64,000 bases of DNA from Chitinophagaceae bacterium (lineage in GTDB: Bacteria; Bacteroidota; Bacteroidia; Chitinophagales; Chitinophagaceae), in contig JADKJC010000004.1 of NCBI GenBank assembly GCA_016722465.1, positions 186,001-250,000 on the forward strand, given 5' to 3'. The translations under genes were made by a program, and so were the position numbers. Within the stretch, counting starts at the first letter, position 1. Every line of letters starts with the position of its first letter. Below are positions 35,431-44,853 of this stretch, in pieces. Under the pieces are notes generated by a model. It searched no databases. It worked only from the letters and a program-made list of their open reading frames with translations, and had not been told where the DNA came from.

Positions 35431-36198
35431 ATGATCCGGGCATATATTTTTATCGCTGCAATTTCCATTTTACAGTTAGGATTACCGGAAACTGCTCTTC
35501 AGCAAACTGCTTTGCAAAAGCCGGTAGAGGACACATTGCCAGCAGTGAGCAGTTGCAGCAGTGCCAAAGCAGGTACAGCCAGGGCCAGCATCCTGGCAAA
35601 GGATAACCTTTTCATCATTGAGTTAAACAGCATCAGCAGTGCTTTTAAAACCGACCTGAAAGAACATGTGGTTGCTTTTGGTAAAGATTCAAGTGGAAAA
35701 ATGCTGGTATCTCCTGTATCGCAGGGTACTGGTATCGGCGGCACAGTTCCTGTAATACAGCGTGCTTTTGCTGATCTGCACAATCATACCAACAGCGCTG
35801 CACCTGGTGCTGGTGACCTTTACGGATTGATAGACATCAATAAAAATGATACTCAGTATGATACCCGGTTTGTATTAACAGCAACCGGTATAGTGTATGC
35901 TTTACTGATAACCGACCCTGCTGCCGCTGTTTTATTTAATACCCTGTATCCACGCCAGCCACCTGCGTTTGCTGGTGCACCGCCGGCCTTTCCTGAACAA
36001 CTGGTAGATGAGTTCAGAGAGTTGAAATACCAGTATGATTGTACGGATGAAATGGCGATGGCTTTTATATTGGATAAATATCATGCCGGTGTTGCTTTGC
36101 TGAAACTGGATGGCAATAGCGATTTTAAAATATTGATCACGAAAACATCGGTTAATAACGAAGTGGTTAGTTACACAGCTGTTGTTTGCCCGGGTTGA
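35431..36198 (+). CDS. Exported protein with a JAMM-like HNH...D segment
   Basis: The 255-residue protein begins with a hydrophobic signal-like stretch (MIRAYIFIAAISILQLGLP). It then shows IQRAFADLHNHTNSAAPGAG followed by DLYGLIDINK and FVLTATGIVYALLITD. This resembles a JAB/JAMM metallo-isopeptidase core (HxH ... SxxD), but the Ser is Gly and the spacing is one short, so activity is doubtful. Similar LHNH-x6-SAGD segments occur in uncharacterised Bacteroidota proteins. It lies 57 nt before the decayed MG2 gene. Confidence 0.45.
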   Translation: MIRAYIFIAAISILQLGLPETALQQTALQKPVEDTLPAVSSCSSAKAGTARASILAKDNLFIIELNSISSAFKTDLKEHVVAFGKDSSGKMLVSPVSQGTGIGGTVPVIQRAFADLHNHTNSAAPGAGDLYGLIDINKNDTQYDTRFVLTATGIVYALLITDPAAAVLFNTLYPRQPPAFAGAPPAFPEQLVDEFRELKYQYDCTDEMAMAFILDKYHAGVALLKLDGNSDFKILITKTSVNNEVVSYTAVVCPG

Positions 36199-36255
36199 TA
36201 GCAGGTTTTAAAATTGAGAGGATCAACAGAATTACTGACCACTTATTTTTGTCAG

Positions 36256-37354
36256 ATGAAATTCAAAACGATATACCTTGCTAGTGGCTGCATGTCAATT
36301 TGCATTTCATCCTTTTGCCAGTTTGATCCATTGATAAAAGCAATTTTAGCCAGCGATACTTTTAATACCGATCATACAAGAGAAAAATATTCATTCATTC
36401 ATTACGATACGCTTTGGTTGACAGGCTAAATCATTGCAGCCAAAGACAATACAGCATCCGACAGCAGTAATATTGTTTATATAGAGATCATCAGCACGTC
36501 TGGTGAACTGGTGAAAAGAGTAGTTACTTATTGTGCTGACGGAATATTCTATTCAAATATCAAATTGAATGAATCCGATTTTAAACAGGGTACTTACCTG
36601 CTGAGGGCTTATACCAATTACCTGCGGAATTTTGGTGATTCACTTTTTTTTGAAAGCAGGTTTACCATCATCAATCCCGGAAACAAAGAGTGGAATTCAT
36701 TCAGGCCCGAAGTGCTAAAGGCGATCAATTAAAAATTCAACTGCCGTTAAACATAAATGGAGAATCGTAAACCGACCTGCAGTTTTTGCCGGAAGGCGGC
36801 ACATTTATCGCCAGTAAATTACAGCAACTTGGTTTTAAGGCCGTGGATATTTTTGGTAAAGGCATTGCAGTGAAAGGAAACATTGTGAATAGTAAGAAGC
36901 AACCAGTCGCCGCATTTTCATCTGTACACAATGGCATGGGAACCGTTTGGTTAACACCTGGGCTCAATGAAAAATACACTGCTGTACTTAACAACGGGCT
37001 GAGCTTTCAGCTGCCAATAGCCCGGCAGTCAGGCACACAATTACAGGTAACCAATAAACCAGGTGCTGACAGTATTGAAGTACTGATCGATGCAAGTGCA
37101 GATATTTATGATCAGGAGTTTTTATTCCGTGCAAGTGCGAAAGGGATCAGTTGTGCAATGGGCATCATCCGCATAAAGCATCAACCACCCCGTTATCCAT
37201 TCCTAAAAAAGCATTTCCCTCCGCTGTGTGCAGGTTTACGCTTTACAACAGTGACCAGGTACCCGTTAATGAAAGGGTAACGTTGGTATGGCATCAGGAT
37301 GTCCTTCAATTAAGACTGGCATTACAAAAGTCTTTTTACAGCAGCAGGGGTTAA
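36256..37354 (+). pseudogene. Truncated, frameshifted MG2-domain protein remnant
   Basis: Pieces in three frames (36256-36429, ~36430-36732, 36786-37354) reconstruct the N-terminal half of a protein like the intact one at 56572-58914. The signal is LASGCMSICISSFCQF. An MG2-like part follows (SDFKQGTYLLRAYTNYLRNF), then FLPEGGTFIASKLQQLGFKA and FTLYNSDQVPVNERVTLVWH. It has at least three frame breaks and ends near residue 370, before the TonB-plug half of its paralogue. Unlike other frameshifted genes here it also lacks its 3' half, so real decay is likely. Confidence 0.65.
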
Positions 37355-37367
37355 ACAGTACCGGTAA

Positions 37368-38618
37368 TTAGCTGAGAAGGACCTGCCGGCAAGGAGGCTG
37401 GGCAGAAATAGAAATTGGGTGAGATGGGGTAGCCGGCATAGATACATAAAAGGAACTGCCTTTGTTTTTTCCATCGCTTTCGGCATAGATGTTTCCATTG
37501 TGGAGTGCCACCAGCATTTTGGAAATAGAAAGCCCGAGCCCATTTGATTTTTCCTTTCCTGTGGGCAAGGAACTCATCTTTGCATATTTTGTAAAAAGAT
37601 TTTTCTTATCTGTTTCATTCAACCCCTGCCCGGTATCATGAAATCCGATTTTTATGGTATCAGCTTTTATTGAAGTGGATATCCTGATTGTGGTTTTTCG
37701 AAATGAAAACTTAATGGCATTGCTGAGTAAATTCTCAAAAACTTCAGTGATTTTTTTTACATCAATATTTACTGTGATGTCATTTGCGTAATCAGTAACA
37801 ACCTGTTGCTCTTTGTTTTTCAACAGTATCCTGAAATTGTCAATGACCGCATTCAGTAAATTGTTCAAACTGGTAGCTTCAAAATTCATCGAAAGGTTTT
37901 CATCTTCTATTCTTGATATGTCCAGTACTGTATTCAGCCTGTCCCTGAGCAGCTGGGAATTCCTGTAAACGATATCATTCAGTTCGGCCACCCCGGAAAG
38001 TTCCCGGTCTGTTTTAATTAATTCAGATGCCATGATAATGGAGGCCACAGCATTGCGGAGATCATGAATCGTTCTGTTCATATACTCTACCTGTATCTTC
38101 ATCGCTTTTTTTGCTGCTGCACGGGATTCAAGCCGCTCAATAATGATGACAGAAAGTTCATCAAGGAATTTCAACTGATCTGCTGTTGCTGTACCTGGCT
38201 TGTCATTCACCACACAAATGCTCCCGATTTTAAATCCTTCCGGCGTAACCAGCGGGGCTGCTGCATAAAAGCGGATGCCACCGGGAGCTTTTACCAACGG
38301 GCTTTCCAGCAGGTGTACATGTTCATGAGTGTCTTCAATAACAACGGGTACCCCTTCCAGTAACGGAAGTGAAAACAGCCTGTCTGTTCCCGGAATCTCT
38401 CTTTGTTTTTCTGAACTTAAATTGGCTTTAAAATAGATCCGGTCTTTATCTACAAAATTAATGATGGCATTGGGGGCATTAAATATGGAAGCGGCTAGTT
38501 TGGCGATACGGTCAAAAGTATCTTCTGCATAGGTATCAAGAATATCATACTGGTATAACTTTTCGATGCTGGCTGCATCATTGAAAGGTATCCCGGTAAG
38601 AGTTGGATGCTGCTGCAT
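37368..38618 (-). CDS. GAF-domain sensor histidine kinase
   Basis: The 416-residue soluble kinase has a GAF domain (residues ~20-165: IFNAPNAIINFVDKDRIYFK, IRFYAAAPLVTPEGFKIGSI). A HisKA region follows with the phosphoacceptor in MNRTIHDLRNAVASI, then a HATPase_c domain (N box ENLLSNAIKFSF, G1 IGFHDTGQGL, G2 NGLGLSISKMLV). There is no membrane helix, so it senses a cytosolic signal. No response regulator is adjacent. The last ~20 residues are low complexity. Confidence 0.85.
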   Translation of the reverse strand: MQQHPTLTGIPFNDAASIEKLYQYDILDTYAEDTFDRIAKLAASIFNAPNAIINFVDKDRIYFKANLSSEKQREIPGTDRLFSLPLLEGVPVVIEDTHEHVHLLESPLVKAPGGIRFYAAAPLVTPEGFKIGSICVVNDKPGTATADQLKFLDELSVIIIERLESRAAAKKAMKIQVEYMNRTIHDLRNAVASIIMASELIKTDRELSGVAELNDIVYRNSQLLRDRLNTVLDISRIEDENLSMNFEATSLNNLLNAVIDNFRILLKNKEQQVVTDYANDITVNIDVKKITEVFENLLSNAIKFSFRKTTIRISTSIKADTIKIGFHDTGQGLNETDKKNLFTKYAKMSSLPTGKEKSNGLGLSISKMLVALHNGNIYAESDGKNKGSSFYVSMPATPSHPISISAQPPCRQVLLS

Positions 38619-38752
38619 TAAACGTATTTAATTTTTTAAAAAGAAGGTTTAATCGCCAATAACTTTCCTCTGTGTAGTTTATAATAGTGGCTTAAATGTC
38701 ACCACGCCTGTATCATTGCCTGACTATAATTTCAGTGCCACCTGGTTAGCAA

Positions 38753-39658
38753 TTAATCCAACTCACCCTTTTCACCTTCGATCCACCTTTCAAGCATCAC
38801 CCTTTCGGATGGTGACTGGTGGGTACCTCCTGCTAAAATATCCAGGAATTTATCCCATAAATTTTTTTCTTCTTTGAATTCTTTTTTGAAATTGATCAAC
38901 GCCTTGTAATAATCTTTTTGGTACAGGAGTGCTTCTTCATAAGTAAAATCCAATGGGATCTGATCTACAATGATCTTGGTAATTTTATTCAATTCATCGG
39001 GCGTATACCTTTCAATCATTTGCAGTAATACCCTGCACGATTCAATATGTGTAATCACTGCCTGCAAAGCCGGTACTTCAATCTGTTTAAAATCTTTTTC
39101 CCATGCCGGGTGTGATGTTTCAGGTAATAGTCTAAAGCCTGCATCCACTGTTTTTTTGCAACTCTCTTTTAATAAGGTTAAGTACAATGCCAACTGGTTC
39201 CATAAACCGGAGAGATCATGCTCTTCTTTTTTCCACAGCTTTTCTTTTGCCACATTCAGCGTTTCATTCAACCCGGTAATGGCACTGTCAACTTCCCGGG
39301 CAGTAGCCAGCCAGCTTTCAATTGCTTCCGGACTGCAGTTTGTTTCAATGATCAGTAATGCATTTTTATTTATTTCCTGCAGGCTGGCTTCTATTTGCAG
39401 TAATTCCGCATAATCTTTTTCAAGGGTAATGCTTAAATTCCTGATGGATAGTAAGGCCCTGAGTCCGGGGTTATTACTATGGTTTCCGCTGCCGGATGAA
39501 TTGGTTCCTTCGCCTGGTATTTCAACGGCGATTTGCTCGTATAGTGTATCCATGATAATCTGTTTGTTGGGGATCATTTTTGTAACCCTGTAAAGGTTAG
39601 TTAATGAATGATGATGAACGTTACACAATTCATTAAATATGTTGTCAAATTCACACAT
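38753..39658 (-). CDS. Alpha-helical protein of unknown function
   Basis: The 301-residue protein is almost entirely helical by composition (LEKDYAELLQIEASLQEINK; LWNQLALYLTLLKESCKKTV) with no signal peptide or known motif. The true start may be the later Met before DTLYEQIAVEI at 39553, since the first 35 residues look unlike the rest. It is divergent from the DUF4342 gene. Confidence 0.5.
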   Translation of the reverse strand: MCEFDNIFNELCNVHHHSLTNLYRVTKMIPNKQIIMDTLYEQIAVEIPGEGTNSSGSGNHSNNPGLRALLSIRNLSITLEKDYAELLQIEASLQEINKNALLIIETNCSPEAIESWLATAREVDSAITGLNETLNVAKEKLWKKEEHDLSGLWNQLALYLTLLKESCKKTVDAGFRLLPETSHPAWEKDFKQIEVPALQAVITHIESCRVLLQMIERYTPDELNKITKIIVDQIPLDFTYEEALLYQKDYYKALINFKKEFKEEKNLWDKFLDILAGGTHQSPSERVMLERWIEGEKGELD

Positions 39659-39744
39659 TTTCTTGCTGGCATCACTTCAATTATTTTTGTAGAAACATTG
39701 CTTTTGAAATAACGAACTTTATATAAAAAAAGGAGGATAGCGAT

Positions 39745-39996
39745 ATGTCAACCGGGTTTAAAGAAACATTTACTCTTAAAGGCGAACAACTGCTGAATAA
39801 GATAAAAGAATTAATAGAAGAAGGCAATGTGAGAAAGATCAGCATTCATGATAAAGAAGGAAAAGAAATCATGTCTTTTCCGCTAACCATTGGAGTAGTG
39901 GGAGCAGTACTGGCTCCTGTACTGGCAGCAGTGGGTGCATTGGCGGCCCTGATCGGTGAGTGCACTATTTCGGTGGAAAGGGATGAAGTAAAATAA
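39745..39996 (+). CDS. DUF4342 protein with a strong Shine-Dalgarno site
   Basis: The 83-residue protein has a short helical N-terminus (GEQLLNKIKELIEEGNVRKI), a strand region and a hydrophobic helix (VVGAVLAPVLAAVGALAALI), the DUF4342 pattern. Its function is unknown. AGGAGG at 39731-39736, 8 nt before the ATG, is an unusually good ribosome-binding site for this phylum. Confidence 0.7.
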   Translation: MSTGFKETFTLKGEQLLNKIKELIEEGNVRKISIHDKEGKEIMSFPLTIGVVGAVLAPVLAAVGALAALIGECTISVERDEVK

Positions 39997-40011
39997 ACGG
40001 GGGCAGGCTGG

Positions 40012-40626
40012 TTACCCGGATCTTTTAATTTTAGTTACCGGTATCAGTCTTCTTTTTTGATAGCCCAGCAATTCGTAAATAGCAATGGCCCTTTCATTGT
40101 TTGAACCAGTATGCAGGAAGGGCATGATGCCAGCCTGCCTGTTTTGTTGGCTCAGCAGGCTCACCAGTTGCTGAGCATACCTGCGCCCGCTGTATGCAGG
40201 GTGAGTTACCACGGCGCTGATCTCTGTTAATCCTTCCATGCACAATCTTTCGCCGGCGATGGCAGCCAGTTGCCCATCCCTGAAGATGCCGTAGTAATTT
40301 CCCAGCAGCCTGGTGCCTGGCAGGTAATAACCCGGGAATACTTCACTTACCAGTGCGAACATGGATTCGGCATGTGTTTCATTGAGTAGAATGATTTCTT
40401 CTGTAATGCTGGCAGGTACAGGAACTTCACAAACCATCTGCAGGCATTCTACTACGCTTTCTATAGTATAGTTGTTGGGCAATACAGGAAACCGGTCAAA
40501 AAGAAAAAAGGAATCTCCGATACTGATCACCTCGTTTAGTTGCCCGGTTATGTTTTTACCGGATGGATCAAACCCGGCAAACAAAACAATCTCCGGCTGA
40601 TACCGTTTTAATTCGGGGGTACCCAT
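40012..40626 (-). CDS. GNAT-family acetyltransferase
   Basis: The 204-residue protein has a C-terminal GNAT fold (YYGIFRDGQLAAIAGERLCM; EISAVVTHPAYSGRRYAQQL with the acetyl-CoA loop; FLHTGSNNERAIAIYELLGY) and an N-terminal extension of ~85 residues like FR47-type proteins. It is cytosolic; the substrate is unknown. Confidence 0.8.
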   Translation of the reverse strand: MGTPELKRYQPEIVLFAGFDPSGKNITGQLNEVISIGDSFFLFDRFPVLPNNYTIESVVECLQMVCEVPVPASITEEIILLNETHAESMFALVSEVFPGYYLPGTRLLGNYYGIFRDGQLAAIAGERLCMEGLTEISAVVTHPAYSGRRYAQQLVSLLSQQNRQAGIMPFLHTGSNNERAIAIYELLGYQKRRLIPVTKIKRSG

Positions 40627-40858
40627 AGCAAAACCGGCATGCGTTTCTGTTAAGGCATGCCATGCAGGGTTATCCAGTTTTTTTGGTTGACATGCATATA
40701 CTATAATTGATGGGGCAAATTAATGAAAGCAGGGGTACTTAACAACGGCCCTTGTTGACTGCGTTGGTTTGCACTTTTAAATTGTTACCAGTAAAAGGAG
40801 TACCCACTCGTTTATATTTATTAATTTCAGGAATTGATACTTTTTAATTGAACTCACC

Positions 40859-41358
40859 ATGCCAGTTACTCCCGGCACCATATTGATCAGTGCTCCATCC
40901 CTGGATGATCCGGATTTTGACAAGTCCGTTATAATAATAGCTGAGTACAACCAACAAGGGGCACGGGGATTTGTGATCAATCAATTGTTTCCACGACGGT
41001 TAAATGAACTGGTAGAATTTAAGCAGGGCATTGCTTTTCCCTGTACAATGGGGGGCCTGTTGAAAAAGAAGGGCTGTATTGCCTGCACCAGCGGCCCGAC
41101 CTGGTTGCAGGCGGTATCCATTTGTTTGATGCGGTTTACATGGGAGGGAATTTTAAACAGGCAGTTGTACACCTTAACAATAAAACCATGCAGGAGAATG
41201 ATGTTAAGTTGTTCATTGGTTATTGTGGTTGGGACCCGGGCCAGCTGGAAGCGGAAATTGCCGAAGGCAGCTGGTTGATTGCGGATGCTCCTGTGCACAC
41301 CCTTTTTTCTCATCCTGCAACCCTGCTTTGGGAAGAACTCTATAACAGCAGGCAGTAG
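40859..41358 (+). CDS. YqgE/AlgH family protein (UPF0301), one frameshift
   Basis: The frame from 40859 has ISAPSLDDPDFDKSVIIIAE and GARGFVINQLFPRRLNEL, and the frame from 41122 has MGGNFKQAVVHLNN, KLFIGYCGWDPGQLEAEIAE, GSWLIADA. This is the YqgE pattern, in which GYAGW is the conserved core. The break near 41080 is one base. The length (~165 residues) is normal. A role in transcriptional control has been reported for AlgH; the molecular function is unclear. Confidence 0.8.
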
Positions 41359-41651
41359 CCGTGTTTCCGGCATTCAACAACTGGTAATAAATGTAGCATG
41401 TTAATTCCTGCTGTTGCTGCAGAACAGGAATTATTGTAAGGTATTTGCTTAATAGTCTTTTGCATCTATTTTTTCCATGAATGTTATCAACTCATTCCTG
41501 CCGGTACAGGAGTAACAGGTTGCCGGGCTGCAATACCAACTAAGCAGCCTGTTTTGCAATGTGTGAATTGTGTAAATTCTTTATTTTATTGTATAATACT
41601 TCCTGCATCAAAGAGTGCCATCTTTAGTGATTCCCGTTCTAAAAAATAAAT

Positions 41652-42227
41652 TTGAAATTACACATTAAGTACATGATCAGTAACCGCTGTAAAATGCTGG
41701 TGAAAGAGGAGTTGAATAAACTTGGGCTTCATTTTGTAATAGTTGACCTGGGTGAAGTGGAGATCATGGAAGAACTTTCTGCCGCACAGCTGGATCAATT
41801 GAAAGGAGTGTTGCTGAGTTCAGGTCTTGAACTAATGGAGGATAAAAAGGCGGTATTGATAGCCAAAATAAAGCAGGTGGTGATTGAAATGATTTATCAC
41901 AGCGATGAAATGATCAATACCAGTTTCTCCCTTTTTTTAAGTGAGAAACTGCAGCAAAATTATACTTACCTGTCAAATCTTTTCTCGGCAGTACAGGGCA
42001 CCACCATCGAGCAATTCATCATCTTACATAAAATAGAACGGGTGAAAGAACTCATGATTTATGATGAGCTTAACCTTACGGAGATATCATATAAAATGAA
42101 CTACAGCAGTGTGGCTCACCTGAGTACCCAGTTTAAAAAATTTACCGGGCTTACACCTACGGATTACAAAAAGATGAAAGACAAGACACGGATACCTGTT
42201 GAAGAAGTTGGAGAAGCATCACTATAA
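41652..42227 (+). CDS. AraC-family regulator with TTG start
   Basis: The 191-residue protein has an AraC HTH at residues ~100-175 (YTYLSNLFSAVQGTTIEQFI; NLTEISYKMNYSSVAHLSTQ; FKKFTGLTPTDYK). The N-terminal ~95 residues are the small MKLHIKYMISNRCKM-type domain common in this phylum. The TTG at 41652 keeps the conserved KLHIKYM start, and an in-frame TAA lies 12 nt upstream, so TTG is preferred over the ATG at 41673. It precedes the phosphorelay genes by 46 nt. Confidence 0.8.
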   Translation: MKLHIKYMISNRCKMLVKEELNKLGLHFVIVDLGEVEIMEELSAAQLDQLKGVLLSSGLELMEDKKAVLIAKIKQVVIEMIYHSDEMINTSFSLFLSEKLQQNYTYLSNLFSAVQGTTIEQFIILHKIERVKELMIYDELNLTEISYKMNYSSVAHLSTQFKKFTGLTPTDYKKMKDKTRIPVEEVGEASL

Positions 42228-42273
42228 AACTGTATGTAATACCTATGGCTAAAAAAATGAATCAGATGAGTTA

Positions 42274-44499
42274 ATGATTGTTCGTAAAGAACTGATCTTT
42301 CAAACAGCGGAGAAGGATAAGCTTTCAGCAGCGTTGGTTATTGCACGTTCCGAACTTTCTTTTCAAAAGGAGGAGAAGGGAAAACGGGCAGCGGAGTTGG
42401 GTATTGCCAACAAAGAACTTGTTTTTCAGGATGGAGAAAAGGGAAAACGGGCGGCAGAGCTTGGCATTGCCAACATAGAACTGGCCTTTCAGGGTGAGGA
42501 AAAGGAAAAAAGGGCGGCGGAGCTGAGCATTGCCAACAAAGAACTGGTTTTTCAAAACAAAGAAAAAGATAAGCGGGCTGCAGAGTTAAGTGTTGCCAAC
42601 AAAGAACTGGTTTTTCAAAACAAAGAAAAAGAGAAACGGGCAAATGAACTGATTATTGCAAATAAAGAACTTGCTTTTCAAAATGAAGAGAAAGAAAAGC
42701 GGGCAGCAGAATTAAGCATTGCCAACATCGAACTGGTGTTTCAAAATAATGAAAAAGAAAAAAGGGCAGATGAACTCGGCATCGCCAACAAGGAACTTGC
42801 TTTTCAAAGTAAAGAAAAAGGGAAACGGGAAATTGCAAATAAGGAGCTGGAAGAATACAGCTACTCTTTAAAATTAGCTTCTCAATATTCCCGTAGTTTA
42901 ATTGAAGCAAGCCGGGATCCATTGTTTACCATCAGCCCGTCAGGAAAAATTACCGATATGAATGAAGCTACGGTAAAAGTAACAGGCGTTGCCAGGGAGC
43001 AATTAATTGGTACAGATTTCTTTCATTATTTCACTGAACCTGTAAAGGCAAAAGAAGGCTACCAGCAGGTTTTTGAAAAGGGGTTTGTTACCGATTACCC
43101 ATTAACCATTACAGATCATCACCTAACAGAAGTATTGTTTAACGGATCGGTGTATAAAGACGAGCAGGGAAATGTAATTGGAGCAGTGGTAGTGGCCAGG
43201 GATATTACCGACCAAAAAAGAATTGAAACAGAATTGATAGAAGCAAAAATATTTGCTGAGCTGGCCACCGGAATTGCTGAAGACGCAAAGAGCAAGGCAG
43301 AAAGCGCCACCAGGATAGCCGTAGATGCAGTGAAAGCAAAACAACAGTTCCTGTCTAATATGAGCCATGAGATCCGCACCCCAATGAATGCCATCATCGG
43401 TTTTACCAAAGTGGTATTGAAAACGGAACTCACGGCAAAACAAAAAGAATATTTAACCGCCATCAAAATAAGTGGCGATGCATTGATCGTGCTGATCAAC
43501 GATATCCTCGACCTTGCAAAAGTAGATGCCGGCAAAATGGTATTTGAAGCTACCCCTTTTAAAATGGCCTTATCCATCTCGGCCATGCTGCATTTATTTG
43601 AAACAAAGATCCAGGAAAAGAATTTAGTGCTGGTGAAGGAATATGACAGTAACATTCCGGAAGTACTGGTAGGCGATGCGGTGAGGCTGCACCAGATTAT
43701 TTTAAACCTGGTGAGCAATGCCGTAAAGTTTACCACAAAGGGTACAATCACGGTAAGTGTTCGCCAGCTGGAGGAGGTTGATGAAAATGTAATGATTGAA
43801 TTTGCCATTGCCGATACGGGGATTGGTATATCAGAAAATAAAATGGAAAAAATATTTGAAAACTTTCAGCAGGCATCCAGTGGTACATCCAGGGTGTACG
43901 GGGGAACAGGGTTGGGCCTTGCCATAGTGAAGCAACTGGTGGAAGCGCAGGGTGGGAGCATCAGCGTAAAAAGCAAGATTGATGAAGGGGCTGTTTTTAG
44001 TTTTGTACTGGGGTTTCAAAAAACAAAAGTGACTGCTGAAATAGAAACTGACATTATGGAACTGGATGCAGAGATAAAAAATATAAAAATACTGGTAGTG
44101 GAGGATATTGCACTCAACCAGTTGCTGATGAAGACCCTGCTGGATGAGTTTGGGTTTGAGAGAGACATAGCAGCCAATGGAAAAATTGCTATCGAAAAAT
44201 TGCAGGCAAAATGTTATGATATTATTTTGATGGACCTGCAGATGCCGGAAATGAACGGGTTTGAAGCGACAGAATATATCCGCAATACCATGCAGTCTGC
44301 TATTCCTATTATTGCTTTAACTGCAGATGTTACCACCGTTGACCTGGCAAAATGCAGAGCCGTTGGTATGAATGATTATATTGCCAAACCGGTTGATGAA
44401 AGATTGTTGTACAGTAAGATCGTTGGCCTGGTAAAAAAACCGGCAGCAACTGATGTACCTGGAACAATTATAAATGAAACAGGAAAAAAAATACGCTGA
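42274..44499 (+). CDS. Hybrid sensor histidine kinase with 21-residue coiled-coil repeats
   Basis: In order the 741-residue protein has ~190 residues of coiled coil built from a 21-residue repeat (IANKELVFQNKEKEKRAAEL-type, three heptads), a PAS domain (PLFTISPSGKITDMNEATVK) and HisKA (FLSNMSHEIRTPMNAIIGF). HATPase follows (HQIILNLVSNAVKF, DTGIGIS, YGGTGLGLAIVKQLV), then a receiver (ILVVEDIALNQLLMKTLLDE, phospho-Asp in IILMDLQMPEMNGF). The frame closes at a TGA (44497-44499), and the Hpt domain follows in the same frame, suggesting that the full protein normally continues to 44853. No membrane helix is present. Confidence 0.85.
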   Translation: MIVRKELIFQTAEKDKLSAALVIARSELSFQKEEKGKRAAELGIANKELVFQDGEKGKRAAELGIANIELAFQGEEKEKRAAELSIANKELVFQNKEKDKRAAELSVANKELVFQNKEKEKRANELIIANKELAFQNEEKEKRAAELSIANIELVFQNNEKEKRADELGIANKELAFQSKEKGKREIANKELEEYSYSLKLASQYSRSLIEASRDPLFTISPSGKITDMNEATVKVTGVAREQLIGTDFFHYFTEPVKAKEGYQQVFEKGFVTDYPLTITDHHLTEVLFNGSVYKDEQGNVIGAVVVARDITDQKRIETELIEAKIFAELATGIAEDAKSKAESATRIAVDAVKAKQQFLSNMSHEIRTPMNAIIGFTKVVLKTELTAKQKEYLTAIKISGDALIVLINDILDLAKVDAGKMVFEATPFKMALSISAMLHLFETKIQEKNLVLVKEYDSNIPEVLVGDAVRLHQIILNLVSNAVKFTTKGTITVSVRQLEEVDENVMIEFAIADTGIGISENKMEKIFENFQQASSGTSRVYGGTGLGLAIVKQLVEAQGGSISVKSKIDEGAVFSFVLGFQKTKVTAEIETDIMELDAEIKNIKILVVEDIALNQLLMKTLLDEFGFERDIAANGKIAIEKLQAKCYDIILMDLQMPEMNGFEATEYIRNTMQSAIPIIALTADVTTVDLAKCRAVGMNDYIAKPVDERLLYSKIVGLVKKPAATDVPGTIINETGKKIR
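42337..42840 (+). repeat. 63-bp tandem coding repeats (coiled coil)
   Basis: About eight units of 63 bp encode the 21-residue motif x-ANKELxFQxxEKxKRAAEL. Being exactly three heptads, each unit extends the coiled coil by a whole number of turns, so unit gain or loss would change stalk length without breaking register. Confidence 0.8.
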
Positions 44500-44517
44500 A
44501 TCGACCTTGCTTACCTG

Positions 44518-44853
44518 ATGCAACGTACCAAATCAAACCCGGAACTGATGATGGAAATGATAGCACTTTACCTGGAACAAACCCCGCCGCTGATCAGCAT
44601 CATGAAGCAGAGTTTAATGGATAAAGACTGGAATGCATTGTATGCTGCTGTGCATAAAATAATTCCTTCTTTTTCAATCATGGGTATCAGTACAGATTTT
44701 GAAACCATGGCCAAAAAAGTACAGGAATATGCAAGTTCGCAAAAACATGCAGATGGAATTACGGACATGGTATTACAGTTGGAGAATATCTGTACACAGG
44801 CATGTATAGAATTGGAGGAAGAGTTTAATACAATTAAAAACAGCCGTATATGA
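44518..44853 (+). CDS. Hpt phosphotransfer domain (part of the kinase or separate)
   Basis: The 111-residue Hpt domain has the phosphoacceptor His in LYAAVHKIIPSFSIMG and is helical throughout. It is in the same frame as the kinase and separated only by a TGA and six codons (IDLAYL). Either it is the kinase C-terminus cut by a nonsense or sequence error, or it is a separately translated Hpt starting at 44518. It overlaps the response regulator start by 4 nt (ATGA). Confidence 0.8.
   Translation: MQRTKSNPELMMEMIALYLEQTPPLISIMKQSLMDKDWNALYAAVHKIIPSFSIMGISTDFETMAKKVQEYASSQKHADGITDMVLQLENICTQACIELEEEFNTIKNSRI

Noticed and set aside
43119..43808. 229-residue minus-strand frame inside the hybrid kinase
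   Set aside because: It is antisense to conserved HisKA/HATPase sequence and has Ser/Thr-rich shadow composition.
43831..43846. Possible second start of a small gene inside the kinase
   Set aside because: The segment is the HATPase G1 region read in the normal frame; no independent signal.
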